NCBI RefSeq assembly: GCF_036311985.1
Contig: NZ_JAZDCJ010000012.1
Strand: one strand, 5' to 3'
Source: JAZDCJ01 sp036311985
GTDB lineage: Bacteria; Actinomycetota; Actinomycetes; Actinomycetales; Micrococcaceae
DNA length: 64,000 nucleotides
Part shown: piece by piece, positions 1 through 8,095 of the stretch
Layout of the letters: each line of letters begins with the position of its first letter
How positions within the stretch are numbered: position 1 is the first letter of the stretch
Position numbers and translations under genes: made by a program
Notes under the pieces: generated by a model
Told to the model about the DNA's origin: nothing
The model's input: only the letters and a program-made list of their open reading frames with translations
Database searches by the model: none

Positions 1-77
1 GGGGGCATAAGTATCTGATGGGCTCTTTGCCCTCCCACCCCCCCCCTTCCGCGCGCGTACGGCGCGCCGCTGGCCGC

Positions 78-1640
78 TCAGCCGGCGGGCGTCTGCCCGA
101 CGACGACGTCGGCCTCCTGCTCCTGCCCGCCGCGGGTGAAGCGCACGGTCGCCGTGTCGCCGGCCGCGTACTCGCGCACGACGGCCGTCAGCGAGTTGCT
201 GTCCTCCACGACCCGGTCCCCCACTCCGGTGATCACGTCGCCCGGGCGCAGGCCGGCATCCGCGGCCGGCGAGCCCTCGGTGACCTCGCGCACGGCGGCG
301 CCGACGCTGAAGGAGGTCTGGGAGTTCCCCGTGTCCGCCGGCTGGGCGCTGACGGTGACGCCGAGGAGCCCGTGGGTCGCCTTGCCCTCGTTGATGAGGT
401 CCTGGGCGATCCGCTGGGCGTAGTCGATCGGGATGGCGAAGCCCACGCCGATGCTTCCGCTGTCGGAACCGGAGGACGAGGAACCGGAGGAGGCGATCGC
501 CACATTGACGCCGATGATGTTGCCCTCGACATCGACGAGCGCGCCGCCGGAGTTGCCGTGGTTGATGGCCGCGTCGGTCTGGATCACGTTGATGTAGATC
601 GAGCCGGTGCCGCTGCTCTGCTGTTGGCCCTCGCCGGGGAACTGGAAGTTGAACTGGTCGCCGCCGTCCCCGCCCTCTTCGGCGCCGGTGCTCTCGGGAA
701 CGGCCGAGGAGGCGACGGAGATGGTGCGGTTCAGCTTGGAGACGATCCCGTCGGTGACGGTCCCACTCAGGCCCAGCGGAGCGCCGATCGCGATGGCCGT
801 GTCGCCGACGTTGAGCGCGGAGGACGAGCCCAGGCTCGCGGGCGTGAGGCCCTCGGCGTCGATCTTGATGACGGCGAGGTCGGAGAGCGGATCGGTGCCG
901 ACGATGCTCGCGCTGTGGACCTTGCCGTCGGCCGTGCGGACGGCGACATCCGGCGAGGCCGTGGCCCCTCCGAGCGTCACGACGTGCGTGTTGGTCAGGA
1001 TGTGCCCGTCGTCGTCCAGGATGATCCCCGAACCGGAGCCGCCCTGGCTGCCGTCGGAGACCTCGATCGTCACGACGCTCGGCGTGGCCTTGGCCGCCGC
1101 GGCGGTGACGGCCGTGACGTTCTCGGGGTTGTTGATGACCACGGCCTCGCCGTTGGCGGCGGCCGTCGCGGCGGCCTGGACCTGGCCGCCGGCGAGGAGG
1201 TAGTTGGCGCCGACCGCGGAGCCGCCCCCGACGAGGGCCGCGGCCAGCATCCCGGCGATCAGCACGGGCGCCCCGAAGCGCTTGGGCTCCTTGCGGCGCG
1301 GCGTTCCCGAGCCGGTCTCCGCCGGGGCGGCGTAGCCCTCGTAGCCCGCCGCCTGGTACCCGCCCTGGGACGGAGCGTACTGCGAGCTGCCGTAGCCCGC
1401 ACCGGCCGCCGGGGCGCCGTAGGGGCTTCCGTAGCCGGACGTCGAGGGCAGGGGCCGCGTGGCGTTCCAGCTCGAGGAGGCATCGGCCGATCCGTCGGCG
1501 TCGGTCCCCGCCTCGCCGCGTACCGCGTTCGGGACCGACGGCGCCTGCGGGGGCACGGCGGGCCGCGGAGGGACGCTCCGTGCACCGGGGGCCTCCTGGG
1601 GGTTCTGGTGCTCGTGTCCTGCCTGGCTGGGATCGCTCAT
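78..1640 (-). CDS. S1C trypsin-like serine protease with PDZ domain (DegP/HtrA type)
   Basis: Membrane-anchored periplasmic-side quality-control protease. An N-terminal Pro/Gly/Tyr-rich cytoplasmic stretch of about 110 residues precedes one membrane helix near residues 120-145. The trypsin-like domain shows His in TNTHVV (about 219), Asp in DPLSDLAVI (about 254) and the nucleophile in GNSGGAL (about 364). A PDZ domain with GLRPGDVI fills the C-terminus. A Gly/Gln/Glu-rich insert of about 35 residues lies between the Asp and Ser regions. I chose the ATG at 1640 (MSDPSQ) because AAAGGA lies 7 nt upstream; the GTG 18 nt further up overlaps that Shine-Dalgarno. It diverges from the TPM-domain gene. 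Family call is firm; the substrate is unknown. Confidence 0.93.
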   Translation of the reverse strand: MSDPSQAGHEHQNPQEAPGARSVPPRPAVPPQAPSVPNAVRGEAGTDADGSADASSSWNATRPLPSTSGYGSPYGAPAAGAGYGSSQYAPSQGGYQAAGYEGYAAPAETGSGTPRRKEPKRFGAPVLIAGMLAAALVGGGSAVGANYLLAGGQVQAAATAAANGEAVVINNPENVTAVTAAAAKATPSVVTIEVSDGSQGGSGSGIILDDDGHILTNTHVVTLGGATASPDVAVRTADGKVHSASIVGTDPLSDLAVIKIDAEGLTPASLGSSSALNVGDTAIAIGAPLGLSGTVTDGIVSKLNRTISVASSAVPESTGAEEGGDGGDQFNFQFPGEGQQQSSGTGSIYINVIQTDAAINHGNSGGALVDVEGNIIGVNVAIASSGSSSSGSDSGSIGVGFAIPIDYAQRIAQDLINEGKATHGLLGVTVSAQPADTGNSQTSFSVGAAVREVTEGSPAADAGLRPGDVITGVGDRVVEDSNSLTAVVREYAAGDTATVRFTRGGQEQEADVVVGQTPAG

Positions 1641-1773
1641 CGTGGGGTCCTTTCTCACGTCCTTGGGAACAACTATGGCAAGCGGGACTGTGTTCCCCGA
1701 AAGCTTTGCCTGAGCGCTCCCTGTGAGCCCGCCGGACGCGCCGCGGGCTTTCGCTGTCGGCGCATCCCGGCTG

Positions 1774-1803
1774 TTGGACGCCCCGTTGCTCCAACCATAG
1801 AAT
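1774..1803 (+). promoter_or_regulatory. Sigma-70-like promoter for the TPM-protein gene
   Basis: TTGGAC (1774-1779) and TAGAAT (1798-1803) are separated by 18 nt, close to the housekeeping -35/-10 consensus. The -10 box lies about 88 nt upstream of the ATG at 1892. It is one of the clearest promoter-like pairs in the window. No transcript data support it. Confidence 0.5.
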
Positions 1804-1891
1804 CAAGGTCGACGGCCCCGGCCGGCCCGCGGGCCCGACGGATCATGGTCCGGAACGACGCAGGGCCGTCCTCGATGCTGAAGGGTGATCC

Positions 1892-4012
1892 ATGCGTTTT
1901 CCAGCCAGGCGGATCGCGGCGGCGGCTGCCGCCGGACTGCTGTCCCTGTTCCTCCTCGCCGCCCCCGCGGCCGCCGAACCGCCGGTCACCATCCCCCCGG
2001 GCCAGTTCGTCGTCGACGCCGTCGACGCCCTCGGGAGCGAGGCGGACCGCGTCGACGACGCCGTCTCCCAGCTCCGCTCGGACACCGGACGCGGGCTCTT
2101 CGTGGTCTACATCGACGAGTTCGAGGATCCCGCCGACGCCTCGGAGTGGGCCGTCGAAGTGGCCGAGGCGAAGGGCCTCGGCACCAACGACTCGATCCTC
2201 GTGCTGGCCACGGAGGCGCGCCAGGGCATCCTCTTCTCCCACGCCTCCGGGGACATCGCCGCCTACGACGACGAGGTCTTCCGGGACTTCGTGGCCCCCG
2301 AGCTCGGCGGCTCGACCCTCGCATCCGACGACTGGGCGAACGCCGCGGTCGGCGCCGCCGAGGGCATCGCCGCGGCGGACGCGGGCACGCTGTCCGGATC
2401 CGCCACGGGCAACGGCTCCAGCGCTCCGGCCGACGGCTCCGGCTCCTCGGCCGCGCCCTGGATCATCGGCGGCGTGGTCGTGGCCGGCGGCGCCACCGCC
2501 TGGGCCCTGTCCCGCCGGAGGAAGCTGCCCGCGACCGGCCCCGCCCAGGGGCCCCAGGCGGGACCGGACGGGCGCGTCGTCGACCCGCTCGCGGGCCTCT
2601 CCATCCCCGAGCTCCGCCAGCGCGCCGGCGGCCTCCTGATCGCGGCGGACGACGCGATCCGCTCGAGCGAACAGGAGGTCGGCTTCGCCCTGGCCCAGTA
2701 CGGCGAGGAGTCCGTGAAGCCCTTCGTCGAGGACATCGCGGCCGCGAAGGGGCACCTGAACGAGTCCTTCAAGCTCCAGCAGCAGCTCGACGACCACATT
2801 CCGGACACCGAGGAACAGCAGCGCACCTGGCTCGGGGACATCATCCGGCGCTGCGAGGCCGTCAACGAGACCCTCGAGGAGCACCGGGCGGACTTCGACT
2901 CCCTCCGTGAGCTGGAACGCAAGGCCCCCGAGGCCGTGGCCTCCCTCCAGGAAGAGGCACCCCGGCTGCGCGGCCGCCTCGCCGGCGCCCGCGATGAGCT
3001 CGAACGACTCTCCGCCCGCTACGCGGACTCCGCGCTGGCCCAGGTGCGCGACAACATCGAGCAGGCCACGGAGCGGCTCGACTTCGTCGACACTGCCGTG
3101 GCGACGGCCGAGGAGAAGCTCGGCGACCAGGCCGCGAGCGAGGCCGCGGTCGCCGTGCGGGCCGGCGAGGAGGGGCTGCACCAGGCCACGGTCCTGCTCG
3201 ACGCGATCGGCTCCACGGCCGAGGAGCTCGCCCAGGCGGCCACGGAGCTCGAGTCGGCGGTCGCACGGACCGCCCAAGACCTCGCGCAGGCCCGGGCCAT
3301 GGTCGCGTCGGGGCGCAGCCCCGAGCTGGCCGGGCCCGTGGCCGCGGTCGAGCAATCCCTGGCCCGGGTCAAGGCCGCGCGCGAGGCCGGCCGCACCGAT
3401 CCCGTCGAGCTGCTGCTGGCCGTCGAGGCGGCGCACGCGCAACTGGACGCCCCGCTGGGTACCATCCGCGATCAGGCGGAACAGGCACGGCGTGCGGCCG
3501 AGCAGCTGCAGGCGGCCGTGCGCAATGCCCAGTTCAAGATCCAGGGCACCAACGACTACATCCGCGCGCGCCGCGGCGGTGTGCGCTCCACGGCGCGCAC
3601 ACGCCTCGCCGAGGCCCAGCGCAATCTCGACGAGGCGCTGCGGATCGGCTCCCAGGACCCGGTCTCCGCGCTGCAGTACGCGAACCAGGCCGGCTACCTC
3701 GCCGACCAGGCCGCCCGTGAGGCGGAGAACGACGTCAACGGCTTCGGCTCCGGCGGCGGGTTCGGCGGCGGGTTCGGCGGCGGGCAGGGCGGTTTCGGCG
3801 GAGGCATGAGCGGGGCGATCCTCGGCGGCATCCTCATCGATTCGATCCTCCGCGGGGGCTCCAGCGGCGGAGGCGGCCACTCCGGCGGCGTCTTCGGCGG
3901 TGGGGGCTTCGGCGGTTTCGGCGGGGGCGGCGGGGGCGGAGGCTTCGGCGGCGGCTTCGGCGGAGGCGGCGGCTTCGGAGGCGGCCACTCCGGCGGAGGC
4001 GGTAACTTCTGA
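1892..4012 (+). CDS. TPM-domain membrane protein with coiled coil and Gly-rich C-terminus
   Basis: Secreted-side TPM (YgcG-type) domain protein of 706 aa. A signal peptide (residues 1-28, ending in AAA before EPP) is followed by a TPM domain at about 40-165, with PADASEWAVEVAEAKGLG and a DSILVLA strand. Next come a Ser/Gly linker, one membrane helix at about 188-206 ending in RRRK, and a roughly 390-residue cytoplasmic helical coiled-coil region. The tail is almost pure GGG/GGF repeats from about residue 610. The start ATG has AAGGGTGA upstream. The next gene encodes PspA, and I recall this pairing in other actinobacteria, which suggests a shared membrane-maintenance role. The molecular function of TPM domains in this setting is unresolved. 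Confidence 0.85.
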   Translation: MRFPARRIAAAAAAGLLSLFLLAAPAAAEPPVTIPPGQFVVDAVDALGSEADRVDDAVSQLRSDTGRGLFVVYIDEFEDPADASEWAVEVAEAKGLGTNDSILVLATEARQGILFSHASGDIAAYDDEVFRDFVAPELGGSTLASDDWANAAVGAAEGIAAADAGTLSGSATGNGSSAPADGSGSSAAPWIIGGVVVAGGATAWALSRRRKLPATGPAQGPQAGPDGRVVDPLAGLSIPELRQRAGGLLIAADDAIRSSEQEVGFALAQYGEESVKPFVEDIAAAKGHLNESFKLQQQLDDHIPDTEEQQRTWLGDIIRRCEAVNETLEEHRADFDSLRELERKAPEAVASLQEEAPRLRGRLAGARDELERLSARYADSALAQVRDNIEQATERLDFVDTAVATAEEKLGDQAASEAAVAVRAGEEGLHQATVLLDAIGSTAEELAQAATELESAVARTAQDLAQARAMVASGRSPELAGPVAAVEQSLARVKAAREAGRTDPVELLLAVEAAHAQLDAPLGTIRDQAEQARRAAEQLQAAVRNAQFKIQGTNDYIRARRGGVRSTARTRLAEAQRNLDEALRIGSQDPVSALQYANQAGYLADQAAREAENDVNGFGSGGGFGGGFGGGQGGFGGGMSGAILGGILIDSILRGGSSGGGGHSGGVFGGGGFGGFGGGGGGGGFGGGFGGGGGFGGGHSGGGGNF

Positions 4013-4103
4013 GCCCCGGCGCTCGTCGTCCCCGGCGACGGGCACAACACGACAGACCAGCAGGACCCATCAAGATCAAGCAGGACAAGTGGAAGGTGAC
4101 ACC

Positions 4104-4877
4104 GTGGTAAAGCAGTCGATTTTTGGACGCATCGCCCAGCTGGCCAAGGCCAACATCAACGCCATGCTGGACTCGGCGGAGGACCCGCAGAAGATGCTGG
4201 ACCAGATGGTCCGTGACTACACGAACAACATCGCGGAGGCGGAGACCGCCGTCGCGCAGACCATCGGCAACCTGCGCATGCTCCAGCAGGACTACCGCGA
4301 GGACCAGGAGAATGCGCGCGACTGGGGCAACAAGGCCCTGGCCGCCTCCCGCAAGGCCGACGAGTTCCGCGGCGCCGGCGACGACGCCAACGCCGCGAAG
4401 TTCGACAACCTCGCCAAGGTCGCCATCCAGCGCCAGATGCAGTCCGAGCGCGAGGCCAGGGGCGCCGAGCCGACGATCGCCTCCCAGGAGGAGATCGTCG
4501 CCAAGCTCAAGTCGGGGCTCGACGGCATGAAGGGCAAGCGCCAGGAACTGGTCTCCAAGCGGGACGAACTCGTGGCGCGCGCCAAGTCCGCCCAGGCGCA
4601 GACCCAGGTCCACGACGCCATCAAGAGCATCGACATCCTGGACCCCACGTCGGAGGTCTCCCGCTTCGAGGAGAAGATCCGCCGTGAGGAAGCCCGCGTC
4701 ATCGGCCAGAACGAGCTGGCCGCCTCGAGCCTCGACGCCCAGTTCGAGTCCCTCGAGGACCTCGGCGAGCAGAGCGAGGTCGAGGCCCGGCTTGCCGCTC
4801 TGAAGGCCGGGGCCTCCCCCGCCACCCTCGAGGGCGCCGCCGACGAGGCCTCCGGCACCTCCTACCACGGCGCCTGA
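4104..4877 (+). CDS. pspA: PspA/IM30 family membrane-stress protein
   Basis: A 257-aa, almost entirely helical protein of the PspA/Vipp1/IM30 family. It starts VKQSIFGRIAQLAKANINAM with the typical following stretch DPQKMLDQMVRDYTNNI. Family members bind the inner leaflet and form scaffolds under envelope stress. The GTG at 4104 has GGAAGG 7 nt upstream; longer in-frame extensions would run back into the upstream gene. It follows the TPM gene by 91 nt in the same direction, so co-expression is likely. The C-terminal end (ATLEGAADEASGTSYHGA) is a short variable tail. Confidence 0.92.
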   Translation: MVKQSIFGRIAQLAKANINAMLDSAEDPQKMLDQMVRDYTNNIAEAETAVAQTIGNLRMLQQDYREDQENARDWGNKALAASRKADEFRGAGDDANAAKFDNLAKVAIQRQMQSEREARGAEPTIASQEEIVAKLKSGLDGMKGKRQELVSKRDELVARAKSAQAQTQVHDAIKSIDILDPTSEVSRFEEKIRREEARVIGQNELAASSLDAQFESLEDLGEQSEVEARLAALKAGASPATLEGAADEASGTSYHGA

Positions 4878-4882
4878 TCCGC

Positions 4883-4922
4883 GCGGGGTCCGGCACCGGC
4901 GTCGTACCGGTCCGGACCCCGC
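4883..4922 (+). terminator. Hairpin after pspA
   Basis: GCGGGGTCCGG (4883-4893) pairs perfectly with CCGGACCCCGC (4912-4922). The loop itself contains ACCGG/CCGGT, which extends the stem. It lies directly after the pspA stop, but there is no U-tract. The loop also contains one copy of the recurrent word CCGGCGTCGT (4896-4905). Confidence 0.55.
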
Positions 4923-4944
4923 CGCGGCCGTTCCGGGCATGAAG

Positions 4945-4975
4945 AAGGGCCCCGATCCAGTGGATCGGGGCCCTT
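4945..4975. terminator. Bidirectional hairpin between pspA and tRNA-fMet
   Basis: AAGGGCCCCGATCC (4945-4958) and GGATCGGGGCCCTT (4962-4975) form a perfect 14-bp stem with a 3-nt loop. It lies between the converging pspA and tRNA transcripts, so it can end both. The minus-strand tRNA 3' end is only 5 nt away. Confidence 0.7.
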
Positions 4976-4979
4976 CGCG

Positions 4980-5056
<77 letters not shown>

Positions 5057-5130
5057 GCGCGAGATACAACTCTACGCGCTCCCGTCCGGGACGCCAAATC
5101 GGGTGCCCGGGGCAAGCGGCAGCGGCCTCG

Positions 5131-6276
5131 TCAGTGGCGGCGCTCGGCGATCATCCGCCCCACGATGAGCCGCATGATCTCGTTGCTTCCCTCCAGGATC
5201 TGGTGCACGCGCAGGTCGCGCACGATCTTCTCGATCCCGTATTCCGCCAGGTAGCCGTAGCCGCCGAGCAGCTGCAGGGCGCCGTTGGCCACGTCGAAAC
5301 CCGCGTCGGTCGCGACGCGCTTGGCCATGGCGCACCAGCGCACGGCGTCGGGGTCGCCGTCGTCGAGCGCTCCGGCCGCCCGCCATAGCAGCGTGCGCGC
5401 CGCCTCCAGCTGCGTCTCCAGGTCGGCCAGTCGGAACAGCACCGACTGCTGCTCGATGAGCGGCCGCCCGAACGCCTCGCGGTCCCGTACGTGGGCTATG
5501 GCGGCGTCAAGGGCGGCCTGTCCCCCGCCGAGCGAGCACGCACCGATGTTGAGCCGGCCGCCGTTGAGTCCCTTCATGGCGATCGGGAAGCCCTGTCCCT
5601 CGGAGCCGAGCCGGTCCCGGGCCGCCACGCGGACGCCGTTGAGCACGACTTGCCGGGTCGGCTGCGCGTTCCAGCCCATCTTGCGCTCGGGCGGGCCGAA
5701 CGAGAGCCCCTCGCTCGCCCCGTCGACGAGGAACGCGCTGATCCCGTGGCTGCCCGTGTCGGCGGTGCGGGCCATGACGAGGTAGCAGGAGGCGGCGCCT
5801 GCCCCGGAGATGAACTGCTTGGTGCCCGTGATCTCGTAGCCCCCGTCCCCGGTGGGCCGGGCCCGGGTGGTGAGGGATCCGGCGTCGGACCCCGCCCCGG
5901 GCTCCGTCAGGCAGTAGCTGGCCAGCTCGCCCATCCCCGCGAGCCGGGGCAGCCAGTCCTCCCGCTGCGCGTCGTCGCCGAAGGCGTCGATCATCCACAC
6001 GACCATGTTGTGGATGGAGATGTAGGCGGCGATCGTGGGGCAGGCCTTGGAGAGCTCCTCGAAGACCCGGACGGCGTCCAGCCGCCCCAGCCCCGCTCCG
6101 CCGTGCTCCTCGGGGACGTAGATCGCCCCCATGCCCAGCCCGCCGGCGGCCTCGAGGACGTCGATCGGGAAGTGGTGCCCGCGGTCCCAGGCCGCGGCGT
6201 GCGGGGCGATGCGCTCCCGCGCGAAGTCCCGGACCATCTCGAGGATGGCCTGCTGCTCGTCGTCGAGCTGGAACAC
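5131..6276 (-). CDS. Acyl-CoA dehydrogenase
   Basis: FAD-dependent acyl-CoA dehydrogenase of 381 aa, the normal family length. The FAD/substrate signature YCLTEPGAGSDAGSL is present. So is the C-terminal stretch GGYGYLAEYGIEKIVRDLRV followed by ILEGSNEIMRL, whose Glu (about 362) is the expected catalytic base. The sequence resembles short/branched-chain (isobutyryl-type) enzymes, but the substrate cannot be fixed. I chose GTG at 6276 because AGGAGG lies 5-6 nt upstream; a longer frame would overlap the cytochrome gene. It follows the cytochrome b561-like gene by 16 nt, so electrons might pass to that protein instead of, or as well as, ETF; this is inference. Confidence 0.92.
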   Translation of the reverse strand: MFQLDDEQQAILEMVRDFARERIAPHAAAWDRGHHFPIDVLEAAGGLGMGAIYVPEEHGGAGLGRLDAVRVFEELSKACPTIAAYISIHNMVVWMIDAFGDDAQREDWLPRLAGMGELASYCLTEPGAGSDAGSLTTRARPTGDGGYEITGTKQFISGAGAASCYLVMARTADTGSHGISAFLVDGASEGLSFGPPERKMGWNAQPTRQVVLNGVRVAARDRLGSEGQGFPIAMKGLNGGRLNIGACSLGGGQAALDAAIAHVRDREAFGRPLIEQQSVLFRLADLETQLEAARTLLWRAAGALDDGDPDAVRWCAMAKRVATDAGFDVANGALQLLGGYGYLAEYGIEKIVRDLRVHQILEGSNEIMRLIVGRMIAERRH

Positions 6277-6292
6277 GGGACCCTCCTGGTCG

Positions 6293-7225
6293 CTAGCGGC
6301 TGACCTTGCCCATGAGCGAGGCGATCGGGGCCAGCAGGACCGGCCGGGACAGGAACCACGCGGCGGCCATCGCCACGACGGAGCCCGCGAAGAACCAGAA
6401 GCCGATCCATGTGCCGTCGTCACGCGCCCCGTACATGTGGTTCAGGTTCCGCACGGCGCCGGTGGAGAGCACGAGCGCCACGTGGGTGATGACGAAGAAG
6501 ACGAAGTACAACATGACGGGGAAGTGCACGGCGCGGGCCAGCTCCACCGGGTAGGCCTTGTTCACGGCGGCCTTCTTGGGCCAGGCCTCGGACATCCGCA
6601 GTCCCGTGATGATGGCCAGGGGGGCCGCGACGAAGACCGTGAGGAAGTAGGTGAGCAGCTGGAGGCTGTTGTAGTTCACCCAGCCGTCCTCGACGGGCCA
6701 GTCGAGGGAGAGGTACTGCAGCCCGGCCGAGACGGCGTTCGGAAAGACCTCCCAGCTCGTGGGGACGATCCGCATCCAGTGCCCGGTGGCGAACAGCAGC
6801 ACGATGAACACGAAGCCGTTGAGCACCCAGAGGGCGTCGAGGGTCAGGTGGAACCACAGGTTGATGCTGATCCGCTTGGGCGGGTTCCTGGTCTTCACCA
6901 GGCCCTTGTTGTTGCGCGTCCAGTGGGCCGGCGGCCGCTGCTGGGTACGCACCTGCCAGCCGCTGCGGATGATCAACAGGATGAAGAAGGCGTTGAGGAA
7001 GTGCTGCCAGGACATCCAGACGGGGATCCCGGTCGGTGCCGCGGCCGGAAGCTCGGTGTGCCCCGGGTAGCGGGCGAGGAACTCCTGGACGCCCTCGAGG
7101 CCGACGAGCCAGCGCGCCGCGAGGACGCCGAGGCCCAGCAGCACGAGCCCTCCTCCGGCGAGCCAGGCGAAGCGGAGCCAGCCGCGCGCTCCCGCGCGGG
7201 CGTCCTTGGAGGCGGTGGACTTCAC
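6293..7225 (-). CDS. Cytochrome b561/b6-like integral membrane protein
   Basis: A 310-aa protein with about five membrane helices and a cytochrome b561/Ni-hydrogenase b-type arrangement. Candidate heme-ligand His residues lie in WMSWQHFLNAF, NLWFHLTLDALW, LARAVHFPVML and FVITHVALV. Such proteins carry two b hemes and move electrons between quinone and a soluble partner. The start is GTG with a GAGGGAG purine run upstream. It is first in a two-gene unit with the acyl-CoA dehydrogenase and diverges from a MarR regulator. The electron partner is not proven. Confidence 0.8.
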   Translation of the reverse strand: MKSTASKDARAGARGWLRFAWLAGGGLVLLGLGVLAARWLVGLEGVQEFLARYPGHTELPAAAPTGIPVWMSWQHFLNAFFILLIIRSGWQVRTQQRPPAHWTRNNKGLVKTRNPPKRISINLWFHLTLDALWVLNGFVFIVLLFATGHWMRIVPTSWEVFPNAVSAGLQYLSLDWPVEDGWVNYNSLQLLTYFLTVFVAAPLAIITGLRMSEAWPKKAAVNKAYPVELARAVHFPVMLYFVFFVITHVALVLSTGAVRNLNHMYGARDDGTWIGFWFFAGSVVAMAAAWFLSRPVLLAPIASLMGKVSR

Positions 7226-7264
7226 GGAGGCTCCCTCTCTTGATGCTGGGTACGGGCACCACGA

Positions 7265-7289
7265 TACTAGGCATTGCTAGCATCTAGTA
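7265..7289. promoter_or_regulatory. AT-rich palindromic operator candidate
   Basis: An outer inverted repeat TACTAG (7265-7270) / CTAGTA (7284-7289) encloses a perfect palindrome TGCTAGCA (7275-7282). It is one of the few AT-rich patches here and lies between the divergent cytochrome b/acyl-CoA dehydrogenase unit and the marR-type gene. That is where a MarR dimer would regulate both. The two palindrome centres differ by about 1.5 nt. Confidence 0.45.
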
Positions 7290-7378
7290 GGACTTCAGAG
7301 TAAATCCCGGGACGGCTCTGCCGCCCGGGTCCGGCGCCCGGCCGCACCCGGGCAGCGTACGAGCGGAAGGACACCGCC

Positions 7379-7915
7379 ATGGCCCGCAGGGAACCGCTCC
7401 CCATGGATCCCATCGCCGAGGCGAAGCGGCAGTGGATCGAGCACGGCTGGGAGGACGCGGCCGACGGCATGGTCGCGATCGCCTCGATCATGCGCACCCA
7501 ACAGCTCATGCTCGCCCGGGTGGAGGCGGCCCTGAAGGAGTTCGGCCTCTCGTTCGCCCGCTACGAGCTGCTGCGCCTGCTCAGCTTCACACGCGACGGC
7601 GCGCTGCCGATGGCGAGCGCGAGCGCGCGCCTGCAGGTCCACCCCACGAGCACGACGAACACCGTGGACCGGCTCGAGCGGGACGGCCTCGCGCGCCGCG
7701 ACGCGCACCCCACGGACGGCCGCGCGACCCTCGTGGTCGTGACCGAGCGCGGGCGGGACGTCGTCACGCAGGCCACCCAGCGGCTCAACGAGCACGTCTT
7801 CGGCGATCCGGGGATCCCCAGCGGCGAGCTCGGCCAGCTCGTGCGCATCCTCGCCGGCTTCCGTCGCCGCTCCGGCGACTTCGCGGATCCCCCGAGTCCC
7901 CCCGAGCCCCTGTAG
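7379..7915 (+). CDS. MarR family transcriptional regulator
   Basis: A 178-aa winged-helix repressor-type protein. The N-terminal dimerisation helices precede a wHTH at about 60-120 (RYELLRLLSFTR, then LQVHPTSTTNTVDRLERDGL), and the wing carries the typical D-x-R pattern in DAHPTDGRATLVVV. The ATG has GGAAGGA 7 nt upstream; an internal ATG at 7403 is less favoured. The divergent acyl-CoA dehydrogenase/cytochrome unit and the palindrome in between suggest local control, possibly by an acyl-CoA or aromatic ligand. The ligand is unknown. Confidence 0.88.
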   Translation: MARREPLPMDPIAEAKRQWIEHGWEDAADGMVAIASIMRTQQLMLARVEAALKEFGLSFARYELLRLLSFTRDGALPMASASARLQVHPTSTTNTVDRLERDGLARRDAHPTDGRATLVVVTERGRDVVTQATQRLNEHVFGDPGIPSGELGQLVRILAGFRRRSGDFADPPSPPEPL

Positions 7916-7928
7916 GACGGGCACATGC

Positions 7929-7968
7929 GGAAGGCCCCCGGTCTGGTGTCCCAGACCGGGGGCCTTCC
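7929..7968. terminator. Strong bidirectional hairpin after the marR gene
   Basis: GGAAGGCCCCCGGTCTGG (7929-7946) pairs perfectly with its complement at 7951-7968 around a 4-nt TGTC loop, giving an 18-bp stem. It lies between converging transcripts (the marR gene and the second tRNA-fMet), with only a short T stretch after it on the plus strand. Confidence 0.8.
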
Positions 7969-7974
7969 TTCTCG

Positions 7975-8048
<74 letters not shown>

Positions 8049-8095
8049 GCGTGAAGTCCCTACTCTGTCACGTCGCGGGGCGGAGATCAAATCGG

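Noticed and set aside
1673..4045. A 790-codon minus-strand frame opposite the TPM gene
   Set aside because: It is the complement of the coiled-coil and Gly-rich coding sequence, with no domain and no plausible ribosome site.
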